Below are positions 17,580 to 26,709 of a stretch of 64,000 bases of DNA, piece by piece (position 1 is the stretch's first letter; every line of letters begins with the position of its first letter). The notes under the pieces are model-generated. The model saw nothing but the letters and a program-made list of their open reading frames with translations, was not told the origin of the DNA and made no database searches. The translations under genes were made by a program, and so were the position numbers. Source of the DNA: UBA5239 sp040394635 (GTDB lineage: Bacteria; Verrucomicrobiota; Lentisphaeria; Victivallales; Victivallaceae); the NCBI GenBank assembly GCA_040394635.1, contig JBEBRW010000017.1, positions 18,320 through 82,319 on the forward strand, given 5' to 3'.

Positions 17580-18413
17580 ATGATAAACAGCATCAATCAG
17601 GACGAAATCAAAGAAACTCTGCTGGCGGGCGCCGAAGAAATTATCACGACCCGCTGTCCGGAGGAAATTTCCGAGCTTCAGGCCGATGATTCGTTCAGCC
17701 CCGACCGCCACCTCCACCGCGAAATCCTGTTCATTCTCCAGGGCGAAAGCCAGTTCATGCTCAATGGCCGGGTCTACCGGGCGCGCCCCGGTACCGCATT
17801 TCTACTGAACAAATGGGAAGTTCACAGCTACGGCTACCGCAAGGATGACCGCGACCTGATCCACCTGTGGCTTCATTTCAACGATGACCGTATGTTCGGT
17901 TCGCTGACCTATATCGGCTGTGCGGGGCAATACCACTCGGCCGAAGCTCACATGACCTTCAGCAAGGATCTCCACCAACTCCTGCTGCGCCGCTGGGAAA
18001 TGTTGGACAAAATCCCCGTGTGTTCCCCGGACGCCAAAAATCTGCTGATGAAGCCCCCGCTCGATATCGTGCTCGACGAATTCGCCATGTTCCAATTCAG
18101 CATGATCGATTTCCCCGCCGAAAACACCAGCGACATCGCCATCTTCCTGCGCAATTACATCCGCAACGCCAACGGACGCAACTGCTCGCTGGAAAACCTC
18201 GAAAGCCTCAGCGGCTACAGCCGTTTCCATCTGTCGCGGCTCTTCCGGGAGCAATGCGACCAGACCATCGGCGAATACATCAACGAAGTCCGGATGCGCT
18301 TCGTCCAGGAGGCCCACCGGCGCGGCCTCAAGCAAAAAGAAATCGCCGACGAGCTCGGCTTCTCCTCCCCCTCCGCCTTCTGGTACTGGTATCAGAAACA
18401 TAAGATTTTTTGA
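17580..18413 (+). CDS. AraC-family transcriptional regulator, 277 aa
   Basis: N-terminal cupin sensor (HREILFILQGESQFMLNG and an RARPGTAFLL turn) and C-terminal AraC double helix-turn-helix (LSGYSRFHLSRLFREQCDQTIGEY and QKEIADELGFSSPSAFWYWYQK). The second block ends WYWYQKHK rather than the usual FSRxFKKxxG, so its recognition end is shortened. ATG at 17580 is preferred to the in-frame ATG at 17484, which would read through the promoter. No Shine-Dalgarno is visible. Probable activator of the eight-gene operon through the repeats at 17536-17573. Confidence 0.85.
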   Translation: MINSINQDEIKETLLAGAEEIITTRCPEEISELQADDSFSPDRHLHREILFILQGESQFMLNGRVYRARPGTAFLLNKWEVHSYGYRKDDRDLIHLWLHFNDDRMFGSLTYIGCAGQYHSAEAHMTFSKDLHQLLLRRWEMLDKIPVCSPDAKNLLMKPPLDIVLDEFAMFQFSMIDFPAENTSDIAIFLRNYIRNANGRNCSLENLESLSGYSRFHLSRLFREQCDQTIGEYINEVRMRFVQEAHRRGLKQKEIADELGFSSPSAFWYWYQKHKIF

Positions 18414-18515
18414 CCATATCGTGCAGCGCCGGGTCGGTGGTGATTTCGTGGTGACGCCCGCAATTCGGATAATTCGGGTGGCGCCAGTCCACCGCCGAAT
18501 AATACAGCTCCTGCG

Positions 18516-18540
18516 GTCCTATTCGTCCTATGTGTCCTAT
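18516..18540. repeat. Three 9-bp-period GTCCTAT repeats
   Basis: GTCCTAT at 18516, 18525 and 18534 with two variable bases between copies. It lies in the 230-bp spacer between the AraC gene and the macA-like gene; the rest of that spacer holds no gene I can support. Confidence 0.8.
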
Positions 18541-18643
18541 CAAGTGAAGATCACTGATTTTAGCAAGAATCCGCACTTTTTTTGTAACTTTTGCAATAAA
18601 TATCCCGACTTAATCGTTATATAAAATAAACTGGAGTAGATCG

Positions 18644-19956
18644 ATGAAAAAAATAATTAAATGGTTCATATGGATTATCATATTGGCGGCCCTCTGTGTG
18701 GGCGGATATTTTGGTTACCGGAAGTATTCGGCGAAGTCGGACACAGTGGTGTTTCGCACGGAAAAAGTGGTGCGTGATCACCTGTCGAGCTTCATCAGCG
18801 CCACCGGCACCGTGGAGCCCGAGGAACTGGTCAACGTCGGGGCACAGGTAAACGGCATGATCGAGAAATTCGGACTCGATGCCGACGGCAAGAGCGTGGA
18901 CTACGGTTCACGCGTCACTGCCGGCATGATCCTGGCCCAGATCGACGATTCGCTGTTCGTGGCCGATCTCCGCCAGAACGAGGCCCAGCGCCTGCAGGCC
19001 AAAGCCTCGATCGTCAGCGCCGAAGCCGCCATCAAACAGGCCAAAGCCAAGCTCGTTCTCGCCGAAACCAACTACAACCGCGCCACCTCCCTGGCCCCGA
19101 AGGGCGCCATGGCCAAGAGCGATTACGATACCGCGTACTCCGATTACACCGTGGCCCAGGCGGCCATCGCCGTGGCCGAGGCCGACCTGGAACAGGCCAA
19201 GGCCCAGCTCGCCAACTCCGAGGCCTCCGTCGCCCGCAGCACCCGCAACCTCGAATACTGCACGATCAAATCCCCCGTGGACGGCATCGTCATCGACCGC
19301 CGCGTCAGCGTGGGCCAGACCGTGAACGCCAGCATGAACGCCCCGAGTTTGTTCCTGATCGCCAAAGATTTGAAGCGGATGCAGGTCTGGGTATCCGTGA
19401 ACGAAGCCGACGTCGGCGAAATCAAGGCCGGCATGCCGGTACTCTTCACCGTGGACGCCTTCCCCAATATTGAGTTCAAAGGCAGTGTCCACAAAATCCG
19501 CCTGAACGCCACCATGTCGCAGAACGTCGTGACCTACGTGATCGAAGTCGGCACCGACAATTCCGACGGCAAGCTCCTGCCTTACCTCACCGCCAATGTC
19601 AAATTCATCCGCGACAGCCGCCAGAACGTCATCTGCGTACCCAATTCCGCGTTCCGCTACACACCCGACGAGTCGCTGCTGGCCCCCGGCATCACCATAC
19701 CCGAGCGCACCGGCAAGGAACGTATCCTCTGGGTCCGCGCCAACGGCCATATCAAGCCCGTCAAAGTCACCACCGGCCTGAACGACGGCGTATCCACCGA
19801 AATCCTTACCGGCGACATTCAGGAAGGCGCGGAAGTCGTCACCGGCACCGTAATCGCCACCGCCGAGCAGAAAAATGCCGCCGGCGGCAGCCCCTTCATG
19901 CCGACTCCGCCCCGTCGCGGCGGCAACAACCAGAATCAGAACCGGGGTGCTTCAAG

Positions 19957-19960
<4 letters not shown>
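18644..19960 (+). CDS. macA: MacA-like HlyD-family membrane fusion protein, 438 aa
   Basis: Periplasmic adaptor of a MacAB-type efflux pump. An N-terminal anchor (about 5-24) precedes a split lipoyl/biotinyl domain (GTVEPEELVNVGAQVNG and later CTIKSPVDGIVIDRRVSVGQTV), a long alpha-helical hairpin of Ala/Gln/Lys-rich coiled coil (about 110-205), a beta-barrel domain, and a Pro/Gly/Asn-rich C-terminal tail. It overlaps the ATPase gene by four bases. No outer-membrane channel gene is adjacent, so a TolC-like partner must be encoded elsewhere. Confidence 0.9.
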
Positions 19961-20657
<697 letters not shown>

Positions 20658-20661
<4 letters not shown>

Positions 20662-22016
20662 GTATTTTCGCCACCATTTTTGTAGCGCTGAAGGCCCTGC
20701 GGCGCAACCCCACGCGGGCGCTGCTGACCACCCTCGGCATCGTCATCGGCATCGCCGCCGTCATCACCATGATGGAGATCGGCAAAGGTTCCTCGAGCTC
20801 GATCCGCACTTCCATCGAAAAAATGGGCGTGAACACGGTCGTCATCATGCCCGGTGCGCCGCGCCACGCCGGTGTCAGCCTCGGCATGGGGGCGCAAATG
20901 TCGCTCACCCCCGAGGACTGCGAAGCCATCGCCCGCGAATGCCACAACGTGGCAGAAGCGGTGCCGATCGTCACCGCCCGCAGCACTCAACTGATTTTCG
21001 GCAACGTCAACTGGACGCCGAACCAGATCGTCGGCTCCAGCCCCGAATTCCTGACCATCCGCAACTGGGAGGTCGAAGAGGGGCGCTCGTTCACCCGCCG
21101 CGAACTCGATTCCCGCGCCCGGGTCTGCCTCGTCGGCCAGACGATCGTCCGTGAAGTTTTCAAGGGCGAATCGCCCATCGACAGCGAAATCCGCATCAAG
21201 AACACCAGCTTTACCGTCATCGGCGTCCTCAAATCCAAAGGCGCCAACATGATGGGCTCCGACGAGGACGACGTAGTCATCGCCCCCTGGACCACTGTCC
21301 GGCTGCGCCTGACCGGTCTCAAAACTGGTACCGCCACCAACACCACCAGCACGGCCGCCACTTCCCCCGGCGACCTCTTCCCCGGCACCGGCGTGGCGTT
21401 TTATCCGGAACAGTCCGACACGCTCGCCACCGACACGCTGCTGGTCCCGAAATTCACCCACGTCGACCAGATCATGGTCATGGCGGTCTCCCCGGAAAAA
21501 GTCAATGACGCCATCCGCGAACTGACCGCCCTGCTGCGCGAGCGCCACCGCATCGCCCCCGGCGATCCCGACGACTTCTGGGTCCGCAACGCCGCCGAAT
21601 TCATGAAAACCCTCAGCAGCACCTCCACCGTCATGACCAATTTACTGCTGGTGGTGGCGCTGATTTCGCTGCTGGTCGGCGGCGTCGGCATCATGAATAT
21701 CATGCTGGTATCCGTCACCGAGCGCACCCGCGAAATCGGCCTCCGCATGGCGGTAGGGGCACGCTCACGCGACATTCTGCAACAGTTCCTGGTCGAATCG
21801 ATCATCCTCTGCCTCGTCGGCGGCATCGTCGGCATCCTGCTCGGCCACGGCGCGGCGGTACTGGTCAATATGAAGCTCAACTGGCCCATCGAGACCAGTA
21901 CCGAAGCGATCATCGCGGCGGTGGTGGTTTCTGCGGCTGTGGGCATCGTTTTCGGGTTCTACCCCGCCTGGAAAGCCTCCCGGCTCGATCCGATCGACTC
22001 CCTGCGCTACGAGTAA
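20658..22016 (+). CDS. MacB-type ABC transporter permease (FtsX-like), 452 aa
   Basis: One N-terminal transmembrane helix (about 17-40, RALLTTLGIVIGIAAVITMMEIG), a large periplasmic MacB core domain (about 45-320), then three C-terminal helices (LLLVVALISLLVGGVGIMNIMLVSVTERTREIGLRMAVGAR and onward), the classic MacB/FtsX plan. An insertion of Thr/Ala/Ser-rich residues near 220-235 is unusual. The stop codon touches the first unit of the repeat array at 22016. With the two upstream genes it forms a mechanotransmission pump for peptides, lipids or drugs. Confidence 0.93.
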
Positions 22017-22089
22017 TAGGACTCAGAGGACACATAGGACGTATAGGAGACATTTCCTATATGTCCTATCAGGTCTTATCCGTCCTATT
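22016..22089. repeat. Inverted array of 9-bp-period AGGAC/GTCCT repeats
   Basis: Four units of the TAGGAC type (22016-22051) are followed by four units of the reverse-complement TCCTAT type (22053-22089), again with a 9-bp period. Together they can fold into a long imperfect hairpin immediately after the macB-like stop codon, so it may act as a terminator or RNA-stabilising structure. No T-run is present. Confidence 0.75.
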
Positions 22090-22127
22090 CCCCCTCAATT
22101 TTCAACTTTTCATCGATTTTTTCAAAA

Positions 22128-22166
22128 AATTAGTTGATATATCATCTGTTTAGATGTAAACTAATT
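22128..22166 (+). promoter_or_regulatory. marR promoter with overlapping palindromic operator
   Basis: TTGATA (22134-22139), 17-bp spacer, TAAACT (22157-22162) reads as a sigma-70 promoter. It is embedded in inverted repeats: AATTAGTT / AACTAATT at 22128-22135 and 22159-22166, TGATATATCA (22135-22144) and GTTTA-4-TAAAC (22148-22161). Two palindromes covering -35 and -10 fit autorepression by the MarR protein encoded 17 bp downstream. Confidence 0.65.
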
Positions 22167-22182
22167 AAAAGGGAAATCATCA

Positions 22183-22653
22183 ATGAAAAAAAATAAAACC
22201 TACAATGAAGTCGTAAACTTCGGTTCGCCCGAGCACGAGGCCCTGATGGGGGTCTGGTGGGTCGGGCAGATGCTGAAAAAATACGCGCGGCGCTTTTTCG
22301 GCGAACTGCTTTCCAGCGAAGTCCAGTTCAATATCATGCTGCTTCTGAAGTACTCCGACCACCCACTCAGCCAGCGGGAACTCAGCGAGAAACTGCTCGT
22401 CGACAAATCCAACCTCACCGGCGTGGCCGGGCGCATGGAGGCCGCCGGACTCCTGACCCGCAAAGTCGATGCGTCCGACGCCCGTGCCTACCAGCTCGAA
22501 CTCACCGCTCTCGGACACGGCATTCTCGAGCGGGTCGAGGTCCCCTACGATCAGCGAATCCAGCGCCTGATGCAGGAATTTTCGCCGGAAGAACTGGCCA
22601 CGCTGACCAACTTCATGGGGCGCATGCAAAAAGCCATCGAACGGGAGGAGTAA
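22183..22653 (+). CDS. MarR-family transcriptional regulator, 156 aa
   Basis: Winged-helix regulator: recognition region LSQRELSEKLLVDKSNLTGVAGRMEAAGLLTRK and wing DASDARAYQLELTALGH. A GGGAAA site precedes the ATG. Its own promoter carries nested palindromes, so autoregulation is likely. It forms an operon with the GNAT and aminotransferase genes (2-bp gap, then a four-base overlap). The signal sensed is unknown. Confidence 0.9.
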   Translation: MKKNKTYNEVVNFGSPEHEALMGVWWVGQMLKKYARRFFGELLSSEVQFNIMLLLKYSDHPLSQRELSEKLLVDKSNLTGVAGRMEAAGLLTRKVDASDARAYQLELTALGHGILERVEVPYDQRIQRLMQEFSPEELATLTNFMGRMQKAIEREE

Positions 22654-22655
22654 CC

Positions 22656-23204
22656 ATGCAGGATATCGAAATCAGGCCGCCGGCCGATGAACAGGAAATT
22701 CAGCAGCTGTGGGCGCTGAATCACGAAGTATTTTCGCAGGAACTGCGTCAGCACGAAATCCACGGCGACGGCCGCCTCGTGGATAAATTTCACCACAAAA
22801 ATCATTACATCGCGGCCTGGCGCGGCGGCGAAGCCGTCGGCATGGTCTGCGCGCACAGCGAGCCCCCCTTCTCCGCCGTGGACAAATTCGGCGCGGTCAT
22901 GTCGCAGGCGATTCTGCCCGGCGCCACCGCCGAGGTCCGGCTGCTGGCGGTCAAACCGGAATACCGCCATTCGCTGGTCGTGCCGAAAATGGGGGCGGAG
23001 ATTTTCACCTATCTCGCAGGATTCGGCATCAAACTGCTGGTGATCTCCGGGGTGGCCGAACAGAAACGCTTTTACGAACACATCGGCTTCCGCGCCATCG
23101 GCGAACCGGTTCAGAACGGCGCCGCCTGGTTTTATCCCATGACCGCCCATCTGCCGGCGGTCCTGGCCTGGAGCCATGAGATCATCGCGAGGTGCCGGAA
23201 ATGA
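22656..23204 (+). CDS. GNAT-family N-acetyltransferase, 182 aa
   Basis: Acetyl-CoA-dependent acyltransferase fold: the conserved central strand and P-loop region is around ATAEVRLLAVKPEYRHSLVVPKMG, and YEHIGFRAIGEPV matches the YxxxGF element of motif B. The start is the ATG at 22656, three bases after the MarR stop and nine after GGAGGAG. The acceptor is unknown; a MarR-GNAT-aminotransferase operon suggests modification of an amino compound made or removed by the neighbour. Confidence 0.8.
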   Translation: MQDIEIRPPADEQEIQQLWALNHEVFSQELRQHEIHGDGRLVDKFHHKNHYIAAWRGGEAVGMVCAHSEPPFSAVDKFGAVMSQAILPGATAEVRLLAVKPEYRHSLVVPKMGAEIFTYLAGFGIKLLVISGVAEQKRFYEHIGFRAIGEPVQNGAAWFYPMTAHLPAVLAWSHEIIARCRK

Positions 23205-24250
23205 ATATTCTGGAATTCACCCCCACCGTCCCGCACCTCTTTCCGAGGGCCAAAGCGACGCTGACAGAACCGCTTTTTTCACACCGCAGCGACGAATTCG
23301 GCCAACTCTTCCGCCGCGCGTCCGAACTGCTCAAGCTCATGAGTTACGACTGCTTCCATCCGCTGATTGCCGCCGGTACCGGCACTTGGGCCAATGAACT
23401 GATGGTCTGGAACATCCTCCCGAACGCGCGCCGGGGACTCACACTGGTAAACGGCGAATTCGGCGCGCGGCTGTACCGCCAGTGCTGCGCCTGCCGTCCC
23501 GACACCGTCAAGCTCGAACTGGACTGGGGTGCTCCGTTCGACCGCGATAAGCTCACCGCCTGCCTGGACGCCAACCCCGAAATCGACTGGTTCTTCGCCG
23601 TCGCCACCGAAACCAGTTGCGGCATGAGCAACGACCTGAATATGCTCGACCAGCTCTGCCGTCCGCGCCAAATCCGCCTCGCGCTCGATGGCGTCAGCGC
23701 GGTGGGCATGGCCCCGGAACTTTTCACCCTGACCCAGCCGGGCGTAATCACCGCGTCGAGCGGCAAAGCGCTGGCCGCCCTGCCCGGCATCTCGCTGATT
23801 TTCTGCGACACCGCCCTTGAATTCGAGCCGTCCCGAAACATTCCCGACTCGCTGGACATCACCCGTCTGCTGGCCGCGGAATCCTCGCCGGGCATGGTGC
23901 GCAATACGCTCGGCTCCCCGCAGCTCTCCTGCCTCGCGGCCAGTCTCGAAGAACTCGCCGCCATCCCCGATTACCGCGCCATGCACGCCACCTACAAACA
24001 ACAGATCATCGAAGCCTTCAAACGCATTGACGTCGAAGCACTGCCGAACAGCAACAGCCCGATGGTCACCACCTTCCGCCGCCCCCACGAACCCGAGTGG
24101 CAACGCCTGAATTCGAAGCTGAACCGCAACGGCATTCGCCTCTACAGCGACCCCGAATACCTGAAATCCCGCCATCTTTTCCAAGTCGCCACCATGGGCA
24201 ACATCACCCCCACCGACATTCAACTCCTGATCGATACCATAACCTCTTGA
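23201..24250 (+). CDS. Class-V PLP aminotransferase (PhnW/AGXT-like), 349 aa
   Basis: Resembles 2-aminoethylphosphonate and serine/alanine-glyoxylate aminotransferases: start motif ILEFTPTVPHLFPRAK, dimer loop AGTGTWANE, TETSCGMSNDL, LDGVSAVG and the lysine block TASSGKALAALPG. An upstream GTG (23192) would give three more residues, but GAGGTG acts as the ribosome site for the ATG at 23201, which overlaps the GNAT stop. No phosphonate genes are adjacent, so PhnW function is not implied. Confidence 0.8.
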   Translation: MNILEFTPTVPHLFPRAKATLTEPLFSHRSDEFGQLFRRASELLKLMSYDCFHPLIAAGTGTWANELMVWNILPNARRGLTLVNGEFGARLYRQCCACRPDTVKLELDWGAPFDRDKLTACLDANPEIDWFFAVATETSCGMSNDLNMLDQLCRPRQIRLALDGVSAVGMAPELFTLTQPGVITASSGKALAALPGISLIFCDTALEFEPSRNIPDSLDITRLLAAESSPGMVRNTLGSPQLSCLAASLEELAAIPDYRAMHATYKQQIIEAFKRIDVEALPNSNSPMVTTFRRPHEPEWQRLNSKLNRNGIRLYSDPEYLKSRHLFQVATMGNITPTDIQLLIDTITS

Positions 24251-24296
24251 CAAATTTCTTTTCGCAGGTTATACTAAAAAAAACACGGGGGTTCCC

Positions 24297-25628
24297 ATGC
24301 GTTATTTATATTTGCTCATATTATCGGCATTGCTGATTTCCGGCTGCAAAACCGCCTCCGATAATCCTCATGTCGATCAGTTGCTGGCTTACGTGGAACC
24401 GGCCCCGTCCCAGCCAGCGCTGCACTTGTCGGACGCAGGCCGGCGATATTACCTGGACGCTTCAAAGGCGGCCCGGAAAGAGGACCTGATCCAGCTTTAC
24501 CGCGCTCTCAGCCCGGAACAAATTCAGAAAAAAGCCAAGAAACCCTGGGGCGGACCGAGAATCGACCTGGAGCCGCTGCCCTGGCTGGTTTCGCACTACG
24601 AACAACACATGACCGATCTGTCTCGCCTTGATCTTTATAACAAACTCAACAATACTCTCGAAAAATTTAAAATCGAGCTGAAAGCCGATAAAAATCCCCT
24701 CGCCGGTCTGCGTCTCGACCAACTGCCCGATATCGATGGCTCTACCTCCACTAAGCCGTTGCGCATAATTCTGGCCGCCTCGCTTCTCGGGTACAAAACC
24801 AGATGGCAGCAGAGCCCTGGGCTTCATACGGGCGATGTTTCATACCAGGACGAGTACTTCCCCGCCATTACCCTCGCATCGAATACAAGACTGGGAGCCC
24901 TGTTGAAAGCCAATGCGTTTATTCCCAACAACCAGAGCGCTTACTCCTACCCGCGCCTGGTTTTCCCGAATTACCTGGTTATCAACGCGATTTCGCCCGA
25001 AGCACTTCTCGAAATCAACGGTAGGGACGTGAGATTACTCGGCTATGACCCTCAGAAAAACGTTGAATATAAAATCATCGGCTATGACGCCCTGGTGGCC
25101 ATCGTACATATCACCAACACGGTGGACAATATTACGCGGGAACAGCTGAAAATATTCCATTACCCGAAAAAAACCGCCCTGAAGTGGTGTGATATAAAAG
25201 AAGACGCCTCCCCTAATACCGTAGTTCCCCTGTGGCGCAATAAGGATTCCGGTACCGCCATATTACTGCGCGATATGGTTTTCGACGGCAAGTACCAGAT
25301 CCCGCCGCAGGCAAAAGATCTGCAAGTGACGACTATGATGGGGGTATTCGACGAGCTGATCACCAATTTCGACGCGGTAGTCTGTTCGACCTATTATTAC
25401 GAGAAATACATCCGGCCCACAATTTACTCCAAAGTGTTGTCGATCGATGGCGTCCCCCCCACGCTCGAGACGATTTCCGATGGTTCGTACCCGCTGGTCG
25501 CACCGATTTACGCGGCGATCCGCAAAGATGAACCGAAAGACTCCCCGGCCCGCAAGCTGTACGATTTCCTGACCACGCCCGAGGGGCAGAGCATCGTCAA
25601 GGCCGCCGGGTATGCGTCACTGCGATAG
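24297..25628 (+). CDS. PstS-like substrate-binding lipoprotein, 443 aa
   Basis: Lipoprotein signal (LLISGC, Cys at about 17), then a 130-residue N-terminal extension (AYVEPAP to KADKNPLAG) with no family I recognise, then a periplasmic-binding-protein fold of the phosphate-binding class: DGSTSTKPLRI, RNKDSGTA and the C-terminal LETISDGSYPLVAPIYAAIRK with TTPEGQSIVKAAGYASL, typical of PstS. No pstCAB transporter genes lie near. It may be a sensor or an orphan binding protein. Its end overlaps the convergent gene at 25617 by 12 bp. GC is a little lower than in its neighbours. Confidence 0.75.
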   Translation: MRYLYLLILSALLISGCKTASDNPHVDQLLAYVEPAPSQPALHLSDAGRRYYLDASKAARKEDLIQLYRALSPEQIQKKAKKPWGGPRIDLEPLPWLVSHYEQHMTDLSRLDLYNKLNNTLEKFKIELKADKNPLAGLRLDQLPDIDGSTSTKPLRIILAASLLGYKTRWQQSPGLHTGDVSYQDEYFPAITLASNTRLGALLKANAFIPNNQSAYSYPRLVFPNYLVINAISPEALLEINGRDVRLLGYDPQKNVEYKIIGYDALVAIVHITNTVDNITREQLKIFHYPKKTALKWCDIKEDASPNTVVPLWRNKDSGTAILLRDMVFDGKYQIPPQAKDLQVTTMMGVFDELITNFDAVVCSTYYYEKYIRPTIYSKVLSIDGVPPTLETISDGSYPLVAPIYAAIRKDEPKDSPARKLYDFLTTPEGQSIVKAAGYASLR

Positions 25629-26702
25629 GCCGCGCAGGTCGATCGCCCAGGTGTCGATGACTTCGCCCTGGCGCACCACGTGAATGCGGTCGTGCATGTT
25701 GATTGTGGGGTCGCAATGCGGCAGGCTCAGCTCGAAAAGTTCGCCCAGCGCCGGTTTATCGCCGGGAAAATAGAGCTTGCCGTGTTCGTCGCCAAACCAT
25801 TCGTAGCGGTAATCGCCGCACATGCGGCCATCCATGATGACGCGCGGCGGCGCTTCGGGGGTGAAGTAGAGGCTTTTCAGCCCGGCATCGATGGTCACGA
25901 ACCCGCGCTGATTACGGCTGACCACGCTCGTGAGCAGCGTCAGGGCCGGGCGAAAATAATCGTTTTCGCTGCCGTTTTTGCTGCCGATAAAGGTGTATTC
26001 AGAATCCATGACGCAATACGAGCCGACCTGGATATCGGTCAGCTCCGGGATCTCGATGTCGATATCGGAAGTACCCGTTCCGGTGCCGGTGAAAATTTCG
26101 ACGCCAAGCTGATTTTTCAAGGCGGCCGCCCGGCGCATATACTCCAGCGAAATCCGGCGGCGCTCACTGTAATCGGCGATATGCTGCAGGTGTCCGGCGT
26201 AACACTGGATGCCGCGTAAGTGCAGGTTGGAGAAATTTTTCAGCGCTGCCGCAAATTCAATTACTTCATCAAAAGCGATGCCGGTGCGCCCCATTTCGGG
26301 GTTGATGTCGATCAGGACGTTCAGCGTGGTTCCGGCGGCGGCTTCGTTCAGGGCGCGGGCGTTGTCGAGATCATCGATCACGACCATCAGATTCTCCGCC
26401 GCCCGAGCCAGCTCGACGAGCCGCCTGATTTTTCCGGCGGCAGCCACCGGCGAGGTGATCAGGATCGCCCCAATGCCGGCCCTGAACAGCGCTTCCGCCT
26501 CGGCGAGTTTCGCCGTGCAGATACCGGCGCAGTTGCCGCATTCGAGCTGCCGCTGCGCCAGTTTGCTGCATTTGTGCGTTTTCGCATGCGGACGCAATTG
26601 CTTACCGGCGTCCAGTGCCAGGTCGCGCATTTTGCGCAGGTTTTCGTCCAGAATATCGAGATCGAGGACCAGTGCCGGAGTGTCGAGTTGATGCTTTTTC
26701 AT
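25617..26702 (-). CDS. D-threonine aldolase / D-serine dehydratase-like PLP enzyme, 361 aa
   Basis: Alanine-racemase-fold (type III PLP) enzyme of the DSD1/D-TA group. LDTPALVLDLDILDENL opens the barrel and RPHAKTHKCSKLAQRQLE carries the PLP lysine; the C-terminal domain has HCDPTINMHDRIHVV with the metal-binding HCD motif. The ATG at 26702 is chosen over an upstream extension that reads into mutS. It starts seven bases after the mutS stop, so it is probably cotranscribed. Likely converts a D-hydroxyamino acid; aldolase versus dehydratase cannot be settled. Confidence 0.85.
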   Translation of the reverse strand: MKKHQLDTPALVLDLDILDENLRKMRDLALDAGKQLRPHAKTHKCSKLAQRQLECGNCAGICTAKLAEAEALFRAGIGAILITSPVAAAGKIRRLVELARAAENLMVVIDDLDNARALNEAAAGTTLNVLIDINPEMGRTGIAFDEVIEFAAALKNFSNLHLRGIQCYAGHLQHIADYSERRRISLEYMRRAAALKNQLGVEIFTGTGTGTSDIDIEIPELTDIQVGSYCVMDSEYTFIGSKNGSENDYFRPALTLLTSVVSRNQRGFVTIDAGLKSLYFTPEAPPRVIMDGRMCGDYRYEWFGDEHGKLYFPGDKPALGELFELSLPHCDPTINMHDRIHVVRQGEVIDTWAIDLRGLSQ

Positions 26703-26709
26703 ATTTCCA

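Noticed and set aside
16220..17596. Longer aminotransferase starting at 17596
   Set aside because: The extra 47 residues cross the promoter and operator and do not fit the family; the SD-supported start is 17455.
18421..18576. Minus-strand reading frame with YYSAVDWRHPNYPNCGRHHE, possibly a gene remnant
   Set aside because: It looks protein-like but has no start signal, runs through the 9-bp repeat and cannot be tied to a family; a decayed gene end is possible but not supportable.
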